Part shown: piece after piece, positions 16,331 through 25,426 of the stretch
Numbering within the stretch: position 1 is the stretch's first letter
Layout: the number at the start of each line of letters is the position of its first letter
Assembly (NCBI GenBank): GCA_050746185.1
Contig: JBOGLA010000018.1
Span: 1 to 64,000, forward strand
Reading direction: 5' to 3'
Source: PALSA-188 sp050746185
Lineage (GTDB): Bacteria > Acidobacteriota > Terriglobia > Terriglobales > Acidobacteriaceae
Length of the DNA stretch: 64,000 nucleotides
Program-made: the position numbers and the translations under genes
The notes under the pieces: generated by a model
The model's database searches: none
The model's input: the letters and a program-made list of their open reading frames with translations, nothing else
What the model was told of the DNA's origin: nothing

Positions 16331-17278
16331 TTACGGCGTCATAGGCGAGCAGCACGGCTTCTGGACCGGCTTGGGCTCCATTAACTCTACTCGCGTTAGG
16401 TTCGGATCGTATAGGTTCAGCTGCCATTTCCCGTCGCGCCCGATCTTTGGCTTCTCACCCTTAAAGCCTCGCTTTATGAGTTCCTGATTGGCGGCATTTA
16501 CGTCGGGAACACCCAGAGCGAGGTGATTCATGACCCCGCGCAAATGAACATCCGGATTATGGACATTCAGCATATATTCCAGCCAGTCCGGTCCATCAGG
16601 AACGCGCATGTCAACCCAGTCGGTTCGGTCATCCTGCATGGCGCCGTGCCAGGTTTCTTTGAACCCAAGGATATCTTTATAGAAGCGATCTTCGGCGGCG
16701 CGGTTATGGACGATGAAGCCCGCGTGAATGATTCGCCTAGAAATACGGGAGTCAGGCATAAACTTGCCGAACTCTTTGGAGTGCACCGAGCCGGAAGCGT
16801 ACTGCACGAACTCAATGTCATGTCCGTCCGGATCCGTAACGTCGAAATCCAAGTCGCCGTCCTGCCTCGGAGGCAGGTTGTTAGGGACCTTTACGCCCTG
16901 GCTGGCCAGATAGGACCGCAACTGCTCAGCGTCCGTGGTTTCAAACGCAATGTATACGAGCCGACTCTCCTTTGGATCCTTTAGTTCATTAAACAATTGT
17001 ATGTACTGGTGATCATTGACCTTGAAATACACAAATCTCGCGCTGCCTTCCAGACTGGTTGCCGAGAATCCCAGCAGGCCAGAGTAAAATTGGCGCGCCG
17101 CCGACATATCGTCCGTCCTGAGCTCGACGGATGCCACGCCGACAATCGGGGGCCTGACGACCGCGGAGTGCGTGGCTGGCTTGTCACTGGCAAACAACAG
17201 AAGGCCAGCCAGAGCAAGCACCGTAAGGGATAAAGCCGCGACAGGAGCGAGGCCGAGGGGTGGTTTCGCGATTTTCAA
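16331..17278 (-). CDS. Exported protein with two VOC (glyoxalase-type) domains
   Basis: A hydrophobic N-terminal anchor (about 10-30) precedes two vicinal-oxygen-chelate domains: one from GVASVELRTDDMSAARQFY, one from ISRRIIHAGFIVHNRAAEDRFY. Candidate metal ligands are the HDIEF histidine/glutamate of the first domain and the MNHLALGV histidine and RVELME glutamate of the second. Its location at or beyond the membrane is unusual for glyoxalase-like enzymes. It starts with TTG at 17278. The substrate is unknown. Confidence 0.8.
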   Translation of the reverse strand: MKIAKPPLGLAPVAALSLTVLALAGLLLFASDKPATHSAVVRPPIVGVASVELRTDDMSAARQFYSGLLGFSATSLEGSARFVYFKVNDHQYIQLFNELKDPKESRLVYIAFETTDAEQLRSYLASQGVKVPNNLPPRQDGDLDFDVTDPDGHDIEFVQYASGSVHSKEFGKFMPDSRISRRIIHAGFIVHNRAAEDRFYKDILGFKETWHGAMQDDRTDWVDMRVPDGPDWLEYMLNVHNPDVHLRGVMNHLALGVPDVNAANQELIKRGFKGEKPKIGRDGKWQLNLYDPNLTRVELMEPKPVQKPCCSPMTP

Positions 17279-17374
17279 GGTTTGAGCACCTGTTCGAATG
17301 GCCCGGGTCTATCAGTTATTAAAGCAATGTCCGATAACAAGTATTATGTAAAGTAGGATGACCGACCTTGCCTC

Positions 17375-17887
17375 CTACATCTTGTAGCGGCCCAAATCCT
17401 CATCATTCAGACCCTCAAGCCACTTGCGCAGTTCTTCACTGGTTACCCTGTCCGAGACGTTAGCTGCCAGCTTCGAGTTCTTGAGGACCCCATCGTCTAC
17501 AAAGATCGGACAATCTACTCTAAGCGCCAGCGCCAAAGCGTCCGATGGACGAGAATCAATACTGATGATCCGGCCCTCGCGCTCCATCCAAATGACAGCG
17601 TAGAAGGTGTCGTCGCGCAATTCCGTCACCACCACCTTATGAACATTGGTGGCTAGTCCCACCAGGACATTTTTTATAAGATCGTGGGTCATGGGACGCG
17701 GGGTGGCCACCTTTTCGATCTCCAGGGCAATCGCGTTTGCCTCGTAAATCCCGACCCATATCGGCAGCACCGCGTCACTTCCGGCGTCCTTCAGAATAAC
17801 AATGGGCATATTGGTGACCGGATCCATCATCAGCCCGCGAATTTTCATTTCTACTTCCATTCCGACCCCCAACAACTGGTTGACCAT
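17375..17887 (-). CDS. Bifunctional nuclease family protein (DUF151)
   Basis: BFN/DUF151 domain over nearly the whole length, with the family pattern MKIRGLMMDPVTNMPIVILKD, then LPIWVGIYEANAIALEIE and SIDSRPSDALALALR. Some plant and bacterial relatives have reported DNase/RNase activity; the bacterial role is poorly known. The start could be at 17887 or at one of two internal ATGs closer to MKIRG. It lies just downstream of miaB on the same strand, 26 bases after its stop. Confidence 0.88.
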   Translation of the reverse strand: MVNQLLGVGMEVEMKIRGLMMDPVTNMPIVILKDAGSDAVLPIWVGIYEANAIALEIEKVATPRPMTHDLIKNVLVGLATNVHKVVVTELRDDTFYAVIWMEREGRIISIDSRPSDALALALRVDCPIFVDDGVLKNSKLAANVSDRVTSEELRKWLEGLNDEDLGRYKM

Positions 17888-17913
17888 TGATTGCAGAAGT
17901 TTACAATCGCGCG

Positions 17914-19239
17914 TTATATCAGCATTTCGCCCAGCAAACTGTTAGGAAAAGTAACCGTCGTCAGTACAGGCACGTAACTCCCGAAAGCGAGTTTCGCATC
18001 CTCGGGAGCTGTAAAGTTAAGCGTCTTGTTTTGCGAGGTGCGGCCAATCCACTGTTTGCGGGATTCGTTCTTACCTTCAACTAACACTTCAATCGTATCC
18101 CCTAAATGCTTCTGATATTTAAGCCTCTGTATCTCCCGCTGAACCTCCTGAAGCTTCGTAAGTCGTCTCGCCTTTTCTTCAACTGGAACGGCGTCTTGAA
18201 GCTTTAGCGACGGAGTATTCGGTCGTGGCGAATACTTAAAGCCAAAAATGCTGTCATACTGAACTTCGCAAAGCAAAGAAAGCGTCTGTTCGAAATCCTC
18301 CTCGGTCTCGCCCGGAAATCCAACAATAATGTCGCTGGTTAGGCTGATATCCCGTCGGGCCGACTTGATCCACTCGACTCGCTCCAGATATTGCTCCCGG
18401 GTATAAAGGCGCTGCATTGCGTCCAAAATGCGGGTGGACCCGCTCTGGACGGGCAGATGGACGTGGTCGCATAACGTGGGAACGGCGTCAATCGCCTCCA
18501 CGATGTCGCGGCCGAAATCTCGCGGATGCGATGTTGTGAAGCGCACGCGACGGATTCCCGCAACTTCTCCCACGGAAGCGAGTAGCTCGGCAAAGGTCTT
18601 CTTTCCCGATGGATCCTTGTAGGAGTTCACGTTCTGGCCGAGCAACTGGATTTCGCTGTATCCCAAGTCAGCCATGCGCCGGGCTTCGGCAAGAACCGAA
18701 TCCGACGCGCGGCTCCGTTCTTTGCCGCGCGTGAACGGCACGACGCAATAGGCGCAGAACTTGTCGCAGCCTTCAATGATGGTGATATATCCGCGATAAG
18801 GATTGGTTCGCGCCGTGAACTCGGTTTCGAAACATTCGTCAGTCTGCCGGTCGTCCAATCCAGTAACACGCTGGCTCCCTGCTTCGAGCTGCACGAGCAT
18901 CTGCGGCAAATTTCGATAGGAGGCAGAGCCGCACACCAACGAGACATAAGGCGCGCGCTCGAAAATCTTTTCGCCCTCCTGTTGCGCTACGCAGCCCAGC
19001 ACGCCAAACTGCTTTCCCTGGGCCTTGAGCTTCTTATAGTCAGCCAGGCGATGAAACACCTTCTGCTCGGCCTTGTCGCGGATAGAACATGTGTTGTAAA
19101 GAACCAGCCCTGCTTCCTCAACGGTGGGGACTTGCTGGTATCCCTGGGAAAGAAGTGTGCCAACGACCTTTTCGGAGTCGTGCGCATTCATCTGGCAGCC
19201 AAAAGTTTCGAGGTAGAACGTCTTTTGCGGCGCGGACAT
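17914..19239 (-). CDS. miaB: tRNA-2-methylthio-N6-dimethylallyladenosine synthase
   Basis: Radical-SAM methylthiotransferase acting on A37 of tRNAs reading UNN codons. From the ATG at 19239 the N-terminal UPF0004 cluster ligands are C15, C51 and C83, and the radical-SAM CxxxCxxC is C158, C162 and C165 in GCDKFCAYC. A C-terminal TRAM domain follows. The longer frame back to 19332 runs into a repeat element and adds residues unlike the family, so I reject that start. 441 residues is normal length. Confidence 0.95.
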   Translation of the reverse strand: MSAPQKTFYLETFGCQMNAHDSEKVVGTLLSQGYQQVPTVEEAGLVLYNTCSIRDKAEQKVFHRLADYKKLKAQGKQFGVLGCVAQQEGEKIFERAPYVSLVCGSASYRNLPQMLVQLEAGSQRVTGLDDRQTDECFETEFTARTNPYRGYITIIEGCDKFCAYCVVPFTRGKERSRASDSVLAEARRMADLGYSEIQLLGQNVNSYKDPSGKKTFAELLASVGEVAGIRRVRFTTSHPRDFGRDIVEAIDAVPTLCDHVHLPVQSGSTRILDAMQRLYTREQYLERVEWIKSARRDISLTSDIIVGFPGETEEDFEQTLSLLCEVQYDSIFGFKYSPRPNTPSLKLQDAVPVEEKARRLTKLQEVQREIQRLKYQKHLGDTIEVLVEGKNESRKQWIGRTSQNKTLNFTAPEDAKLAFGSYVPVLTTVTFPNSLLGEMLI

Positions 19240-19292
19240 CGAATATTCAGTATAACGCCGACAGCAAGTAGCGACCGCAGTCCCTCGAAAAG

Positions 19293-19405
19293 CTGTCATC
19301 CCGACCGAGCCCGCTGATTGCGAAGCAATCAAGCGCGCATGGAGGGACCTGCATTTTCGCTGAGCCCATCAAAATGCATATCCCTCGGCTTCGCTCGGGA
19401 TGACA
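19293..19405. repeat. Empty inverted pair of the repeat that flanks the GIY-YIG gene
   Basis: The left copy (19293-19357) runs CTGTCATCCCG to GACCTGCATTTT and contains a nested hairpin GATTGC/GCAATC. The right copy (19371-19405) runs AAAATGCATATCCCTC to CTCGGGATGACA. They have the same orientation as at 3181-3576, but only about 13 bases lie between. It is upstream of both miaB and lpxB, which are divergent. Confidence 0.7.
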
Positions 19406-19481
19406 TGAGACAGATTTGATCAATGGCAAGGTCGCGTTTCTAGTTTAAAGGTGGACGTTCGTCAGCGATTTACAATACCTC

Positions 19482-20603
19482 GTGCGAATTCTGATCTCGG
19501 CGGGCGAGGCTTCCGGAGACATGTATGGCGCTCAACTCATCGAAGCCATTCGACGCCGAGCGCCTTCTTGGGAGTTTTTCGGAGCGGGCGGCCCCACTAT
19601 GCGGGCGGCCGGTTGCGATACCGTCGTGGATGCCAAAGACCTGTCTGTAGTCGGCATCTCGGAAATTGTCAGCCACCTTCCCAGGATTTATGGCTTGTTC
19701 AGAAAGTTAATTCGCGAGGCTGACCGGCGCCATCCTGATCTGGCGGTAGTGATTGATTCTCCCGCCTTCAACTGGCGCGTCGCCCGGGAGATGAAGAAGC
19801 GCGGCGTTCCGGTCGTCTATTACGTCTGCCCGCAATTCTGGGCCTGGCGGCAGGGGCGCGTACGCCTTCTTCGCAAATTCGTTGACATGGCTCTGGTGAT
19901 CTTCCCCTTCGAAGAAAAGTTCTATTGTGATCGCGGCGTCAACACGACCTTCGTAGGTCATCCTCTTGCGAGCGTTTCGCTGGCCGTGGGTGACAGAAAC
20001 TCCTACGCCGAAAAACATAGATTAGATTCCAAGAAGCCTTGGATCACCCTGATGCCGGGCAGTCGCGTCAAGGAAGTGCGGATGAACCTTCCCGTCATGT
20101 TGGAATCAGCGGCAAAACTCGGCTCTGACTACGAATTCCTATTGCCCGTCGCGCCGACACTCGAGCGCAAATTCCTGCGGAGGCTTCTGGGGTCTCGACC
20201 GGTCTGTCTGGTAGATGAGGCTCTTTCCGCGATGAGCCACTCCCACGCAGGAATCATCGCCAGCGGCACTGGTACGGTTGAGGCCGCCATGATGGGACTG
20301 CCATTTGTAATGGTCTATCGAGTTTCTCCGCTTACATATTTGCTCGGTCGAAATAGAGTGAAAGTCCCATACTTCGCCATGGTGAATCTCATCGCGGAAA
20401 AGCAGATCGTTCCCGAACTTGTGCAGCAGGATTTTACGGTGGATAAGGTTGTAAATGCCATCAACCAAATTGTTTGCGACGGGCCGGCGCGCGACCAAAT
20501 GATTGCAGGACTAGACGACGTCAGGGCGCGCCTCGCCGGGACAGGCCACGACAAGCCTGCTGCTGATCGGGCGGCAGAAGAAATCTTGCGCTTGCTCGCG
20601 TAG
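19482..20603 (+). CDS. lpxB: Lipid-A-disaccharide synthase
   Basis: GT19 glycosyltransferase condensing UDP-2,3-diacylglucosamine with lipid X. The family N-terminus RILISAGEASGDMYGAQL is present, as are YYVCPQFWAWRQGRV and the C-terminal ASGTGTVEAAMMGLPFVMVYR nucleotide-binding segment. 373 residues is normal. It starts with GTG at 19482. It implies a lipid A outer membrane, as does lpxD at 24357. The stop codon TAG is part of a GTAG tetranucleotide followed by REP-like sequence. Confidence 0.95.
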   Translation: MRILISAGEASGDMYGAQLIEAIRRRAPSWEFFGAGGPTMRAAGCDTVVDAKDLSVVGISEIVSHLPRIYGLFRKLIREADRRHPDLAVVIDSPAFNWRVAREMKKRGVPVVYYVCPQFWAWRQGRVRLLRKFVDMALVIFPFEEKFYCDRGVNTTFVGHPLASVSLAVGDRNSYAEKHRLDSKKPWITLMPGSRVKEVRMNLPVMLESAAKLGSDYEFLLPVAPTLERKFLRRLLGSRPVCLVDEALSAMSHSHAGIIASGTGTVEAAMMGLPFVMVYRVSPLTYLLGRNRVKVPYFAMVNLIAEKQIVPELVQQDFTVDKVVNAINQIVCDGPARDQMIAGLDDVRARLAGTGHDKPAADRAAEEILRLLA

Positions 20604-20680
20604 GGACAGCCGCCCCAGCCCACACGTGTAGAGACGGCCGCCCCCGGCTGTCCAGGCGGAGCGAGGCTCCGCAGGGCCTT
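20600..20680. repeat. GTAG-foot REP-like hairpin after lpxB
   Basis: GTAG at 20628-20631 is followed by a stem GACGGCCG (20633-20640) and CGGCTGTC (20645-20652) with a short C-rich loop and one G-T pair. A further partial unit, GTAGGGACAGCCG, begins at 20600, and a GGAGC-GAG-GCTCC hairpin lies at about 20657-20669. The rest of the 243-bp gap to 20846 shows no gene. Confidence 0.6.
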
Positions 20681-20846
20681 TCCCCGTCAATACTCCGGCC
20701 CGCAATTCTTTTTCAGGGGGTTTACCTCGATTGGGCAACGGAGGCGCGATCCTCACGCGAATGCCCTAACTCTTTTGCTGACAGCATCTTTTCGGCAAAA
20801 ACATTCATCCAAGTTAAAAGTGTGACTTTCCAGGAGAAATTCGCTG

Positions 20847-22892
20847 ATGCTCTTTAATCCTCGGCTGCGGGCTTTGATAGCCCCAGCGGTTCTAGCCTTC
20901 CTTTTCATCTTCATTGCACTTCCCTGCTGGGGCGCGGAAAAAATGCGCCTCCGCGTGGACGACTATCAAATTGACGCGCAACTTACTCCTCACACTCATA
21001 AACTTTCGGCGCGTGCCAAAGTAAAGTTTACGGCACTTGAAGACATCAACGTCGCGACCTTCGAACTTCATAACGACCTTCGCGTGACCAAAGTGACGGA
21101 TGAATCAGGCAAGCTGCTATCCGCCGAACGGGCCACGCAGGACTCGACTGTGCGCGTCCAACTGGCGAAAGACCTGCCCAAAGATGCGTCAACGACATTG
21201 ACCTTTGAGTATGAAGGCGTACTGGACTCGGCTGACGACAGTCCGGTTCAGGGACTCAAACTCGCTTCTGTGGGCGACGATACCAGTTATTTGCTCTACG
21301 CCGGGCGATGGTTCCCAGTGAATGGATACGGCACGAACCGTTTCACCGCTACGATCAGCGTTACGGTGCCTTCTTTCATGGTGGTGATCGGTAGCGGAAA
21401 AGAGAGCGTCGGAACGGCCTCCGCCGGACTCAAGAAAACTGCGGGCGATACCGAAGCAACCAAGACGTTCACCTTTGTTTGGGACAAGCCCAGTTTTCCG
21501 GGAACGATCATTGCCGGGGCATTCCAGGAATTCAAGAGCGACGAGGCGGGATTGGATCTCCACATTTTTTTCAAGCCGATCCATCAAAGCTCAGGAACTC
21601 TTTACACCGAAACGGCGCTGAAGGAATTCACCTATTTCGAGACGCTCTACGGACCCGCGATGTCCACGACTCTCAGGGTTGTAGAAATTCCTGACGACAC
21701 GGTTCCCGCGGCTTGGGCGCCCGAAATTGCGGCTCTAGCCAGCCGCACCATTACCGACAAGGTCAATTACCGCTTGCTGGCGAACACCATCGCTCACCAA
21801 TGGTGGGGAGTTTCAGTGAGTCCCGCTACGCGGGATGATTGGTGGATCAGCGACGGATTCGCCCGCTACTCGGAAGCCCGATACGTGGAGCAGGCTGCGG
21901 GGCAAGCGGGGCTGGAAGAGGTGGTGAAAGATATGTCCGTGGGCGCGCTGGCCTATGACACGGTGCCGCTATCCAGTGCGGGAAAGCTCGACCTTTTTTC
22001 TCCCGAATTTCAATCGCTCGTCACCGATAAAGGTGGCATGATTTTGCACATGTTGCGCTGGGTGGAAGGCGACCAGAAATACGATCAGACGATGCGGCAA
22101 TTTGCCGCGCAATACGCCGGGAAATCGGCTACCGTGGATGATTTTCGCGCCATCGCCGAAAAGAATTACGGCAGCAGCCTCACCTGGTTTTTTTCGCAAT
22201 GGCTGGATTCCACCGGCGCTCCGGAATTTAAAACCGAATACACGGTTTACCGTCTCGGAAATAAGTGCGCGCCTGCCGATCATTGTCCCGGATTTCGCAC
22301 GGTCGGTCAGATTTCCCAGGACCTCGATCTTTTCCGAATGCCGGTCGAACTGAAAATAGATACCGACGGCAAAACCGAAGAAAAGCGCATTGACGTGGTA
22401 GGAACAAGCTCGCCGTTTGCAGTGGAGACGTTTGGCAAGCCTCGGCGCATTTCTATTGATCCCGATGACCGGGTATTGAAAAATTCCACGGACGTAAAGC
22501 TGCGGGCGTCCATAGAGCGCGGACAGGCTCTGGTACAACAGGGCGACATGGCTGGCGCGTTGAGCGAATACAATAAGGCGCTCGACATCAACAAAAACAG
22601 TTCACTGGCACACTATCGCGTAGCGGAAGTATTTTTCCAGCAACACAACTATCAGGCTGCCGCCAACGCTTATCGCGAGTCACTCAATGGAGACGGCGAT
22701 CCCCGCTGGACTGAAGTGTGGAGTCACCTTTCGTTGGGAAAGATTTTCGATCTCACCGGCCAACGGGAGCGGGCGACCAACGAATACCGCCAGGCGCTAC
22801 AAACCAACGACAACACCCAGGGCGCCCTCGATGAAGCGCGCAGATATTTAAAGAAGCCCTACGAGAAGCCGAAGAACGAACCGGGAAATTGA
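20847..22892 (+). CDS. M1-peptidase-like exported protein with degenerate zinc site and TPR tail
   Basis: A signal peptide (cleavage near CWGAE) is followed by an M1-type N-terminal beta domain and a catalytic-like domain, then TPR-like helices (about 555-665). Where M1 enzymes have HExxHxW and a downstream NEG, this protein has N313-T-I-A-H317-QWWG and S335-D336-GFARY. The first histidine, the glutamate base and the distal glutamate are therefore all replaced. It is likely not a working zinc aminopeptidase and may be a binding or scaffold protein. An M61-family enzyme with an intact motif lies at 26137-28059. Confidence 0.8.
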   Translation: MLFNPRLRALIAPAVLAFLFIFIALPCWGAEKMRLRVDDYQIDAQLTPHTHKLSARAKVKFTALEDINVATFELHNDLRVTKVTDESGKLLSAERATQDSTVRVQLAKDLPKDASTTLTFEYEGVLDSADDSPVQGLKLASVGDDTSYLLYAGRWFPVNGYGTNRFTATISVTVPSFMVVIGSGKESVGTASAGLKKTAGDTEATKTFTFVWDKPSFPGTIIAGAFQEFKSDEAGLDLHIFFKPIHQSSGTLYTETALKEFTYFETLYGPAMSTTLRVVEIPDDTVPAAWAPEIAALASRTITDKVNYRLLANTIAHQWWGVSVSPATRDDWWISDGFARYSEARYVEQAAGQAGLEEVVKDMSVGALAYDTVPLSSAGKLDLFSPEFQSLVTDKGGMILHMLRWVEGDQKYDQTMRQFAAQYAGKSATVDDFRAIAEKNYGSSLTWFFSQWLDSTGAPEFKTEYTVYRLGNKCAPADHCPGFRTVGQISQDLDLFRMPVELKIDTDGKTEEKRIDVVGTSSPFAVETFGKPRRISIDPDDRVLKNSTDVKLRASIERGQALVQQGDMAGALSEYNKALDINKNSSLAHYRVAEVFFQQHNYQAAANAYRESLNGDGDPRWTEVWSHLSLGKIFDLTGQRERATNEYRQALQTNDNTQGALDEARRYLKKPYEKPKNEPGN

Positions 22893-22907
22893 ACTTAAGC
22901 TCGGACG

Positions 22908-23171
22908 GTGCCCCACATCTGCCTGATTTTGGCAGATGTGGGTGTTTCCGATGGGAGTGCCCATTTCGTCATCCCTTACTGGCTGAAGCGATTTCAATCC
23001 TCGGAGCAGGCCCATTTCGTGACGTTCAGGTGTTATCAGCAACTGCCATCTGGTCGGGCGAGGACGCCCGACACTCCGTGTGAGTCCCTAAGCGAGTTGG
23101 GCGTACGGAGAGAACGTAACGTCAGGAATTAAAAGACCCACATCTGCCAAAGGCGGGCAGATGTGGGGCAC
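22908..23171. repeat. BIME-like paired-hairpin element with GTGCCCCA ends
   Basis: The outer ends are GTGCCCCACATCTGCC (22908-22923) and its exact inverse (23156-23171). Each end is a perfect hairpin: CCCACATCTGCC/GGCAGATGTGGG at 22912-22942, and the same arms at 23137-23167. A third hairpin with TCGGGCG/CGCCCGA arms lies inside at 23054-23071, with a GGAG foot on the minus strand. The element is 264 bp and fills the gap between two convergent genes. Confidence 0.75.
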
Positions 23172-23191
23172 CGTTGAGATTACCGTGAGAC

Positions 23192-24193
23192 CTAATACGC
23201 CCAGCGCAACAGCGTAGCGCCGAGGGTGAACCCTGCCCCCACCGAAGCCAACAACACCAGATCACCTTTTTTCAAACGGCCTTCCTGGCGGGCGGTATCC
23301 ATCGCGAGCGGAATGGTTCCGGCGGTGGTATTGCCGTAGCGGTCAATGTTTATAACTATCTTTTCCGATGGAAGACCCAGTCGCTCCGCCGTCGCAGTGA
23401 TAATTCTTCGATTGGCCTGATGAGGAATAAAAAGGCTGAGATCAGATGCGCTGAATCCGTTTCGTTGCAAAATCTTCTCGCAGACTTCGGTCATCTTGCG
23501 AACAGCAAATTTGAATACCGCTCCGCCGTCCTGATGTACAAAGTGCATCTTCTTATCCACAGTGTCATGAGTGGCAGGATGCAAACTGCCGCCGCCGGGC
23601 ATGTATAGCGAGCAGCCTCCCGAGCCATCAATTTCGTGGATGAAGTCAATCAGGCCCAGGCCATCATCTGCCGGTTCCAAAATAACTGCGCCTGCGCCAT
23701 CGCCGAAAATCACACAAGTGGCGCGATCGGTATAGTCAATGATCGAGGACATCACGTCGGCCCCAATGACCATGACTTTCTTGTGGGCGCCGGTGGCAAC
23801 AAATTGAGCGCCCGTCTGCAAGGCATAGACGAATGCCGAACAGGCGGCTGACAAATCGAAACCCCACATTCCAGGCGCGCCCAGCTTATGCTGCACCAGG
23901 CATGCGGTAGATGGAAACAGCATATCCGGCGTGACCGTGCCGACTATGATGGCCTCGAGATCGGTCGGCGCCAAACCGCGCTCGGCCAGCGCCTTCTTTG
24001 CGGCCTCGACTGCGAGGTCGCTGGTGGCAACGCCTTTGTCAACGATGTGGCGCTCGCGAATTCCAATGCGCTGCATGATCCATTCGTCGGATGTCTCCAC
24101 CATGGTTGCCAGGTCGGCATTAGTCAGGAGACGGGGCGGAACATATGTACCGAGAGCGCTAATCTTTACTCTCGGCGGCGCGGGGTTGGTCAC
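23192..24193 (-). CDS. fabH: 3-oxoacyl-[acyl-carrier-protein] synthase III
   Basis: Starts fatty acid synthesis by condensing acetyl-CoA (or a branched starter) with malonyl-ACP. Catalytic C118 lies in DLSAACSAF, the histidine in IPHQANRRI, and the asparagine in YGNTTAGTI. 333 residues is standard. GTG start at 24193. It is divergent from lpxD, with 163 bases between them. Confidence 0.95.
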   Translation of the reverse strand: MTNPAPPRVKISALGTYVPPRLLTNADLATMVETSDEWIMQRIGIRERHIVDKGVATSDLAVEAAKKALAERGLAPTDLEAIIVGTVTPDMLFPSTACLVQHKLGAPGMWGFDLSAACSAFVYALQTGAQFVATGAHKKVMVIGADVMSSIIDYTDRATCVIFGDGAGAVILEPADDGLGLIDFIHEIDGSGGCSLYMPGGGSLHPATHDTVDKKMHFVHQDGGAVFKFAVRKMTEVCEKILQRNGFSASDLSLFIPHQANRRIITATAERLGLPSEKIVINIDRYGNTTAGTIPLAMDTARQEGRLKKGDLVLLASVGAGFTLGATLLRWAY

Positions 24194-24356
24194 TCGGTAG
24201 AATTCTCCAGGTTGAAGTGAGAAAGGCTATTGTGACGTAGGCGAATCACAATGTCCAACCCGGCCTGCTATTTGTGCGGGTTCCTTTCGTTCTTTCCGTT
24301 TCAATCGGGTTCCTCCATTACAATCGGCTCTTGACCGGTGTTCGCGAGATTTAGCT

Positions 24357-25376
24357 ATGAAACTTCAACAAATTGCTTCGGCACTCGGCGCGCGGATTGA
24401 AAACGATAAAGGCAACGGCGCTGCCGACATTGAGATCACCGGAGTTGCCGGCATAGAAGATGCTGGGCCGGGACAGATCAGCTTTGTTTCCAATCCCAAA
24501 TACGCTTCCGCCGCGAGAACCACGAGAGCGGCGGCGGTAATTGTCTCCGAAGACTTCCCTGCCCTTTCCACGGCAATATTGCGCAGCAAGAATCCTTATC
24601 TGGATTTTGCCCGGACCATTGAGTTATTTCATCAGCCACCACAATATCTTCCAGATATTCATTCGACGGCGGTGATTGATGCGTCGGCGAAAATCGGAAG
24701 GGACGCGCACATCGGCCCATACGTCGTCATTGGCGAAGGTGTCGAGATCGGGAATAACGCCGTTTTGCTGGCGCACGCCGTAATTTATCGCGGAGTAAAG
24801 ATTGGAGACAATTTCTTTGCGCATGCGCACGCAGTCGTGCGCGAAGGCTGCCGCGTAGGAAATAACGTTCTGCTGCAAAATGGCGCGGTCGTCGGCGCGG
24901 ATGGCTTTGGCTTCGCGAAGGACGACGCCGGCCGGTGGCACAAAATTCTACAGCCCATGCCTGTGGTCATCGGAGATAGTGTCGAGATTCAAGCCAATTC
25001 CTGCATTGACCGCGCCAGCGTAAGCGAGACGCGAATCGGACGCGGCACGAAAATAGATAACCTGGTTCAAGTGGGACATGGAAGCCGAGTCGGTGACGAC
25101 TCGCTGCTGGCGGCGCAGGTTGGTCTTGCCGGGTCTACGGAAATCGGAAACAAGGTAATCCTGACGGGTCAGGTTGGCGTGGTCGGCCACTGCAAGGTTG
25201 GCGACGGCGCCATCGTTACCCCACAAAGTGGAGTTGCCAACGACGTCGCCGCGGGGGCGATTGTGAGCGGTGCACCGGCCGTGGATCACAAGCTGTGGCT
25301 GAAGTATTCGGCGATCTTGAGCAAGCTGCCGGAACTGGCCAGAATAATCAGATCGCAGCGCAAAAATAAAGATTAA
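24357..25376 (+). CDS. lpxD: UDP-3-O-(3-hydroxyacyl)glucosamine N-acyltransferase
   Basis: Third acylation step of lipid A synthesis. The N-terminal uridine-binding domain (about 1-100, with GAADIEITGVAGIEDAGPGQISFV) is followed by a left-handed beta-helix of hexapeptide repeats (about 105-320). The catalytic histidine is in the segment LVQVGHGSRVGDD. 339 residues is normal. No fabZ, lpxA or bamA gene adjoins it, so the usual lpx cluster is dispersed in this organism. Confidence 0.95.
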   Translation: MKLQQIASALGARIENDKGNGAADIEITGVAGIEDAGPGQISFVSNPKYASAARTTRAAAVIVSEDFPALSTAILRSKNPYLDFARTIELFHQPPQYLPDIHSTAVIDASAKIGRDAHIGPYVVIGEGVEIGNNAVLLAHAVIYRGVKIGDNFFAHAHAVVREGCRVGNNVLLQNGAVVGADGFGFAKDDAGRWHKILQPMPVVIGDSVEIQANSCIDRASVSETRIGRGTKIDNLVQVGHGSRVGDDSLLAAQVGLAGSTEIGNKVILTGQVGVVGHCKVGDGAIVTPQSGVANDVAAGAIVSGAPAVDHKLWLKYSAILSKLPELARIIRSQRKNKD

Positions 25377-25426
25377 GTCTTCGTGAAAAGGCTTCGGGCA
25401 CGGGCCGGAGCGCCATCCTCGGCCAA

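Noticed and set aside
19240..19332. N-terminal extension of miaB
   Set aside because: The added residues derive from the edge of a repeat element and are unlike MiaB; the ATG at 19239 starts the conserved domain.
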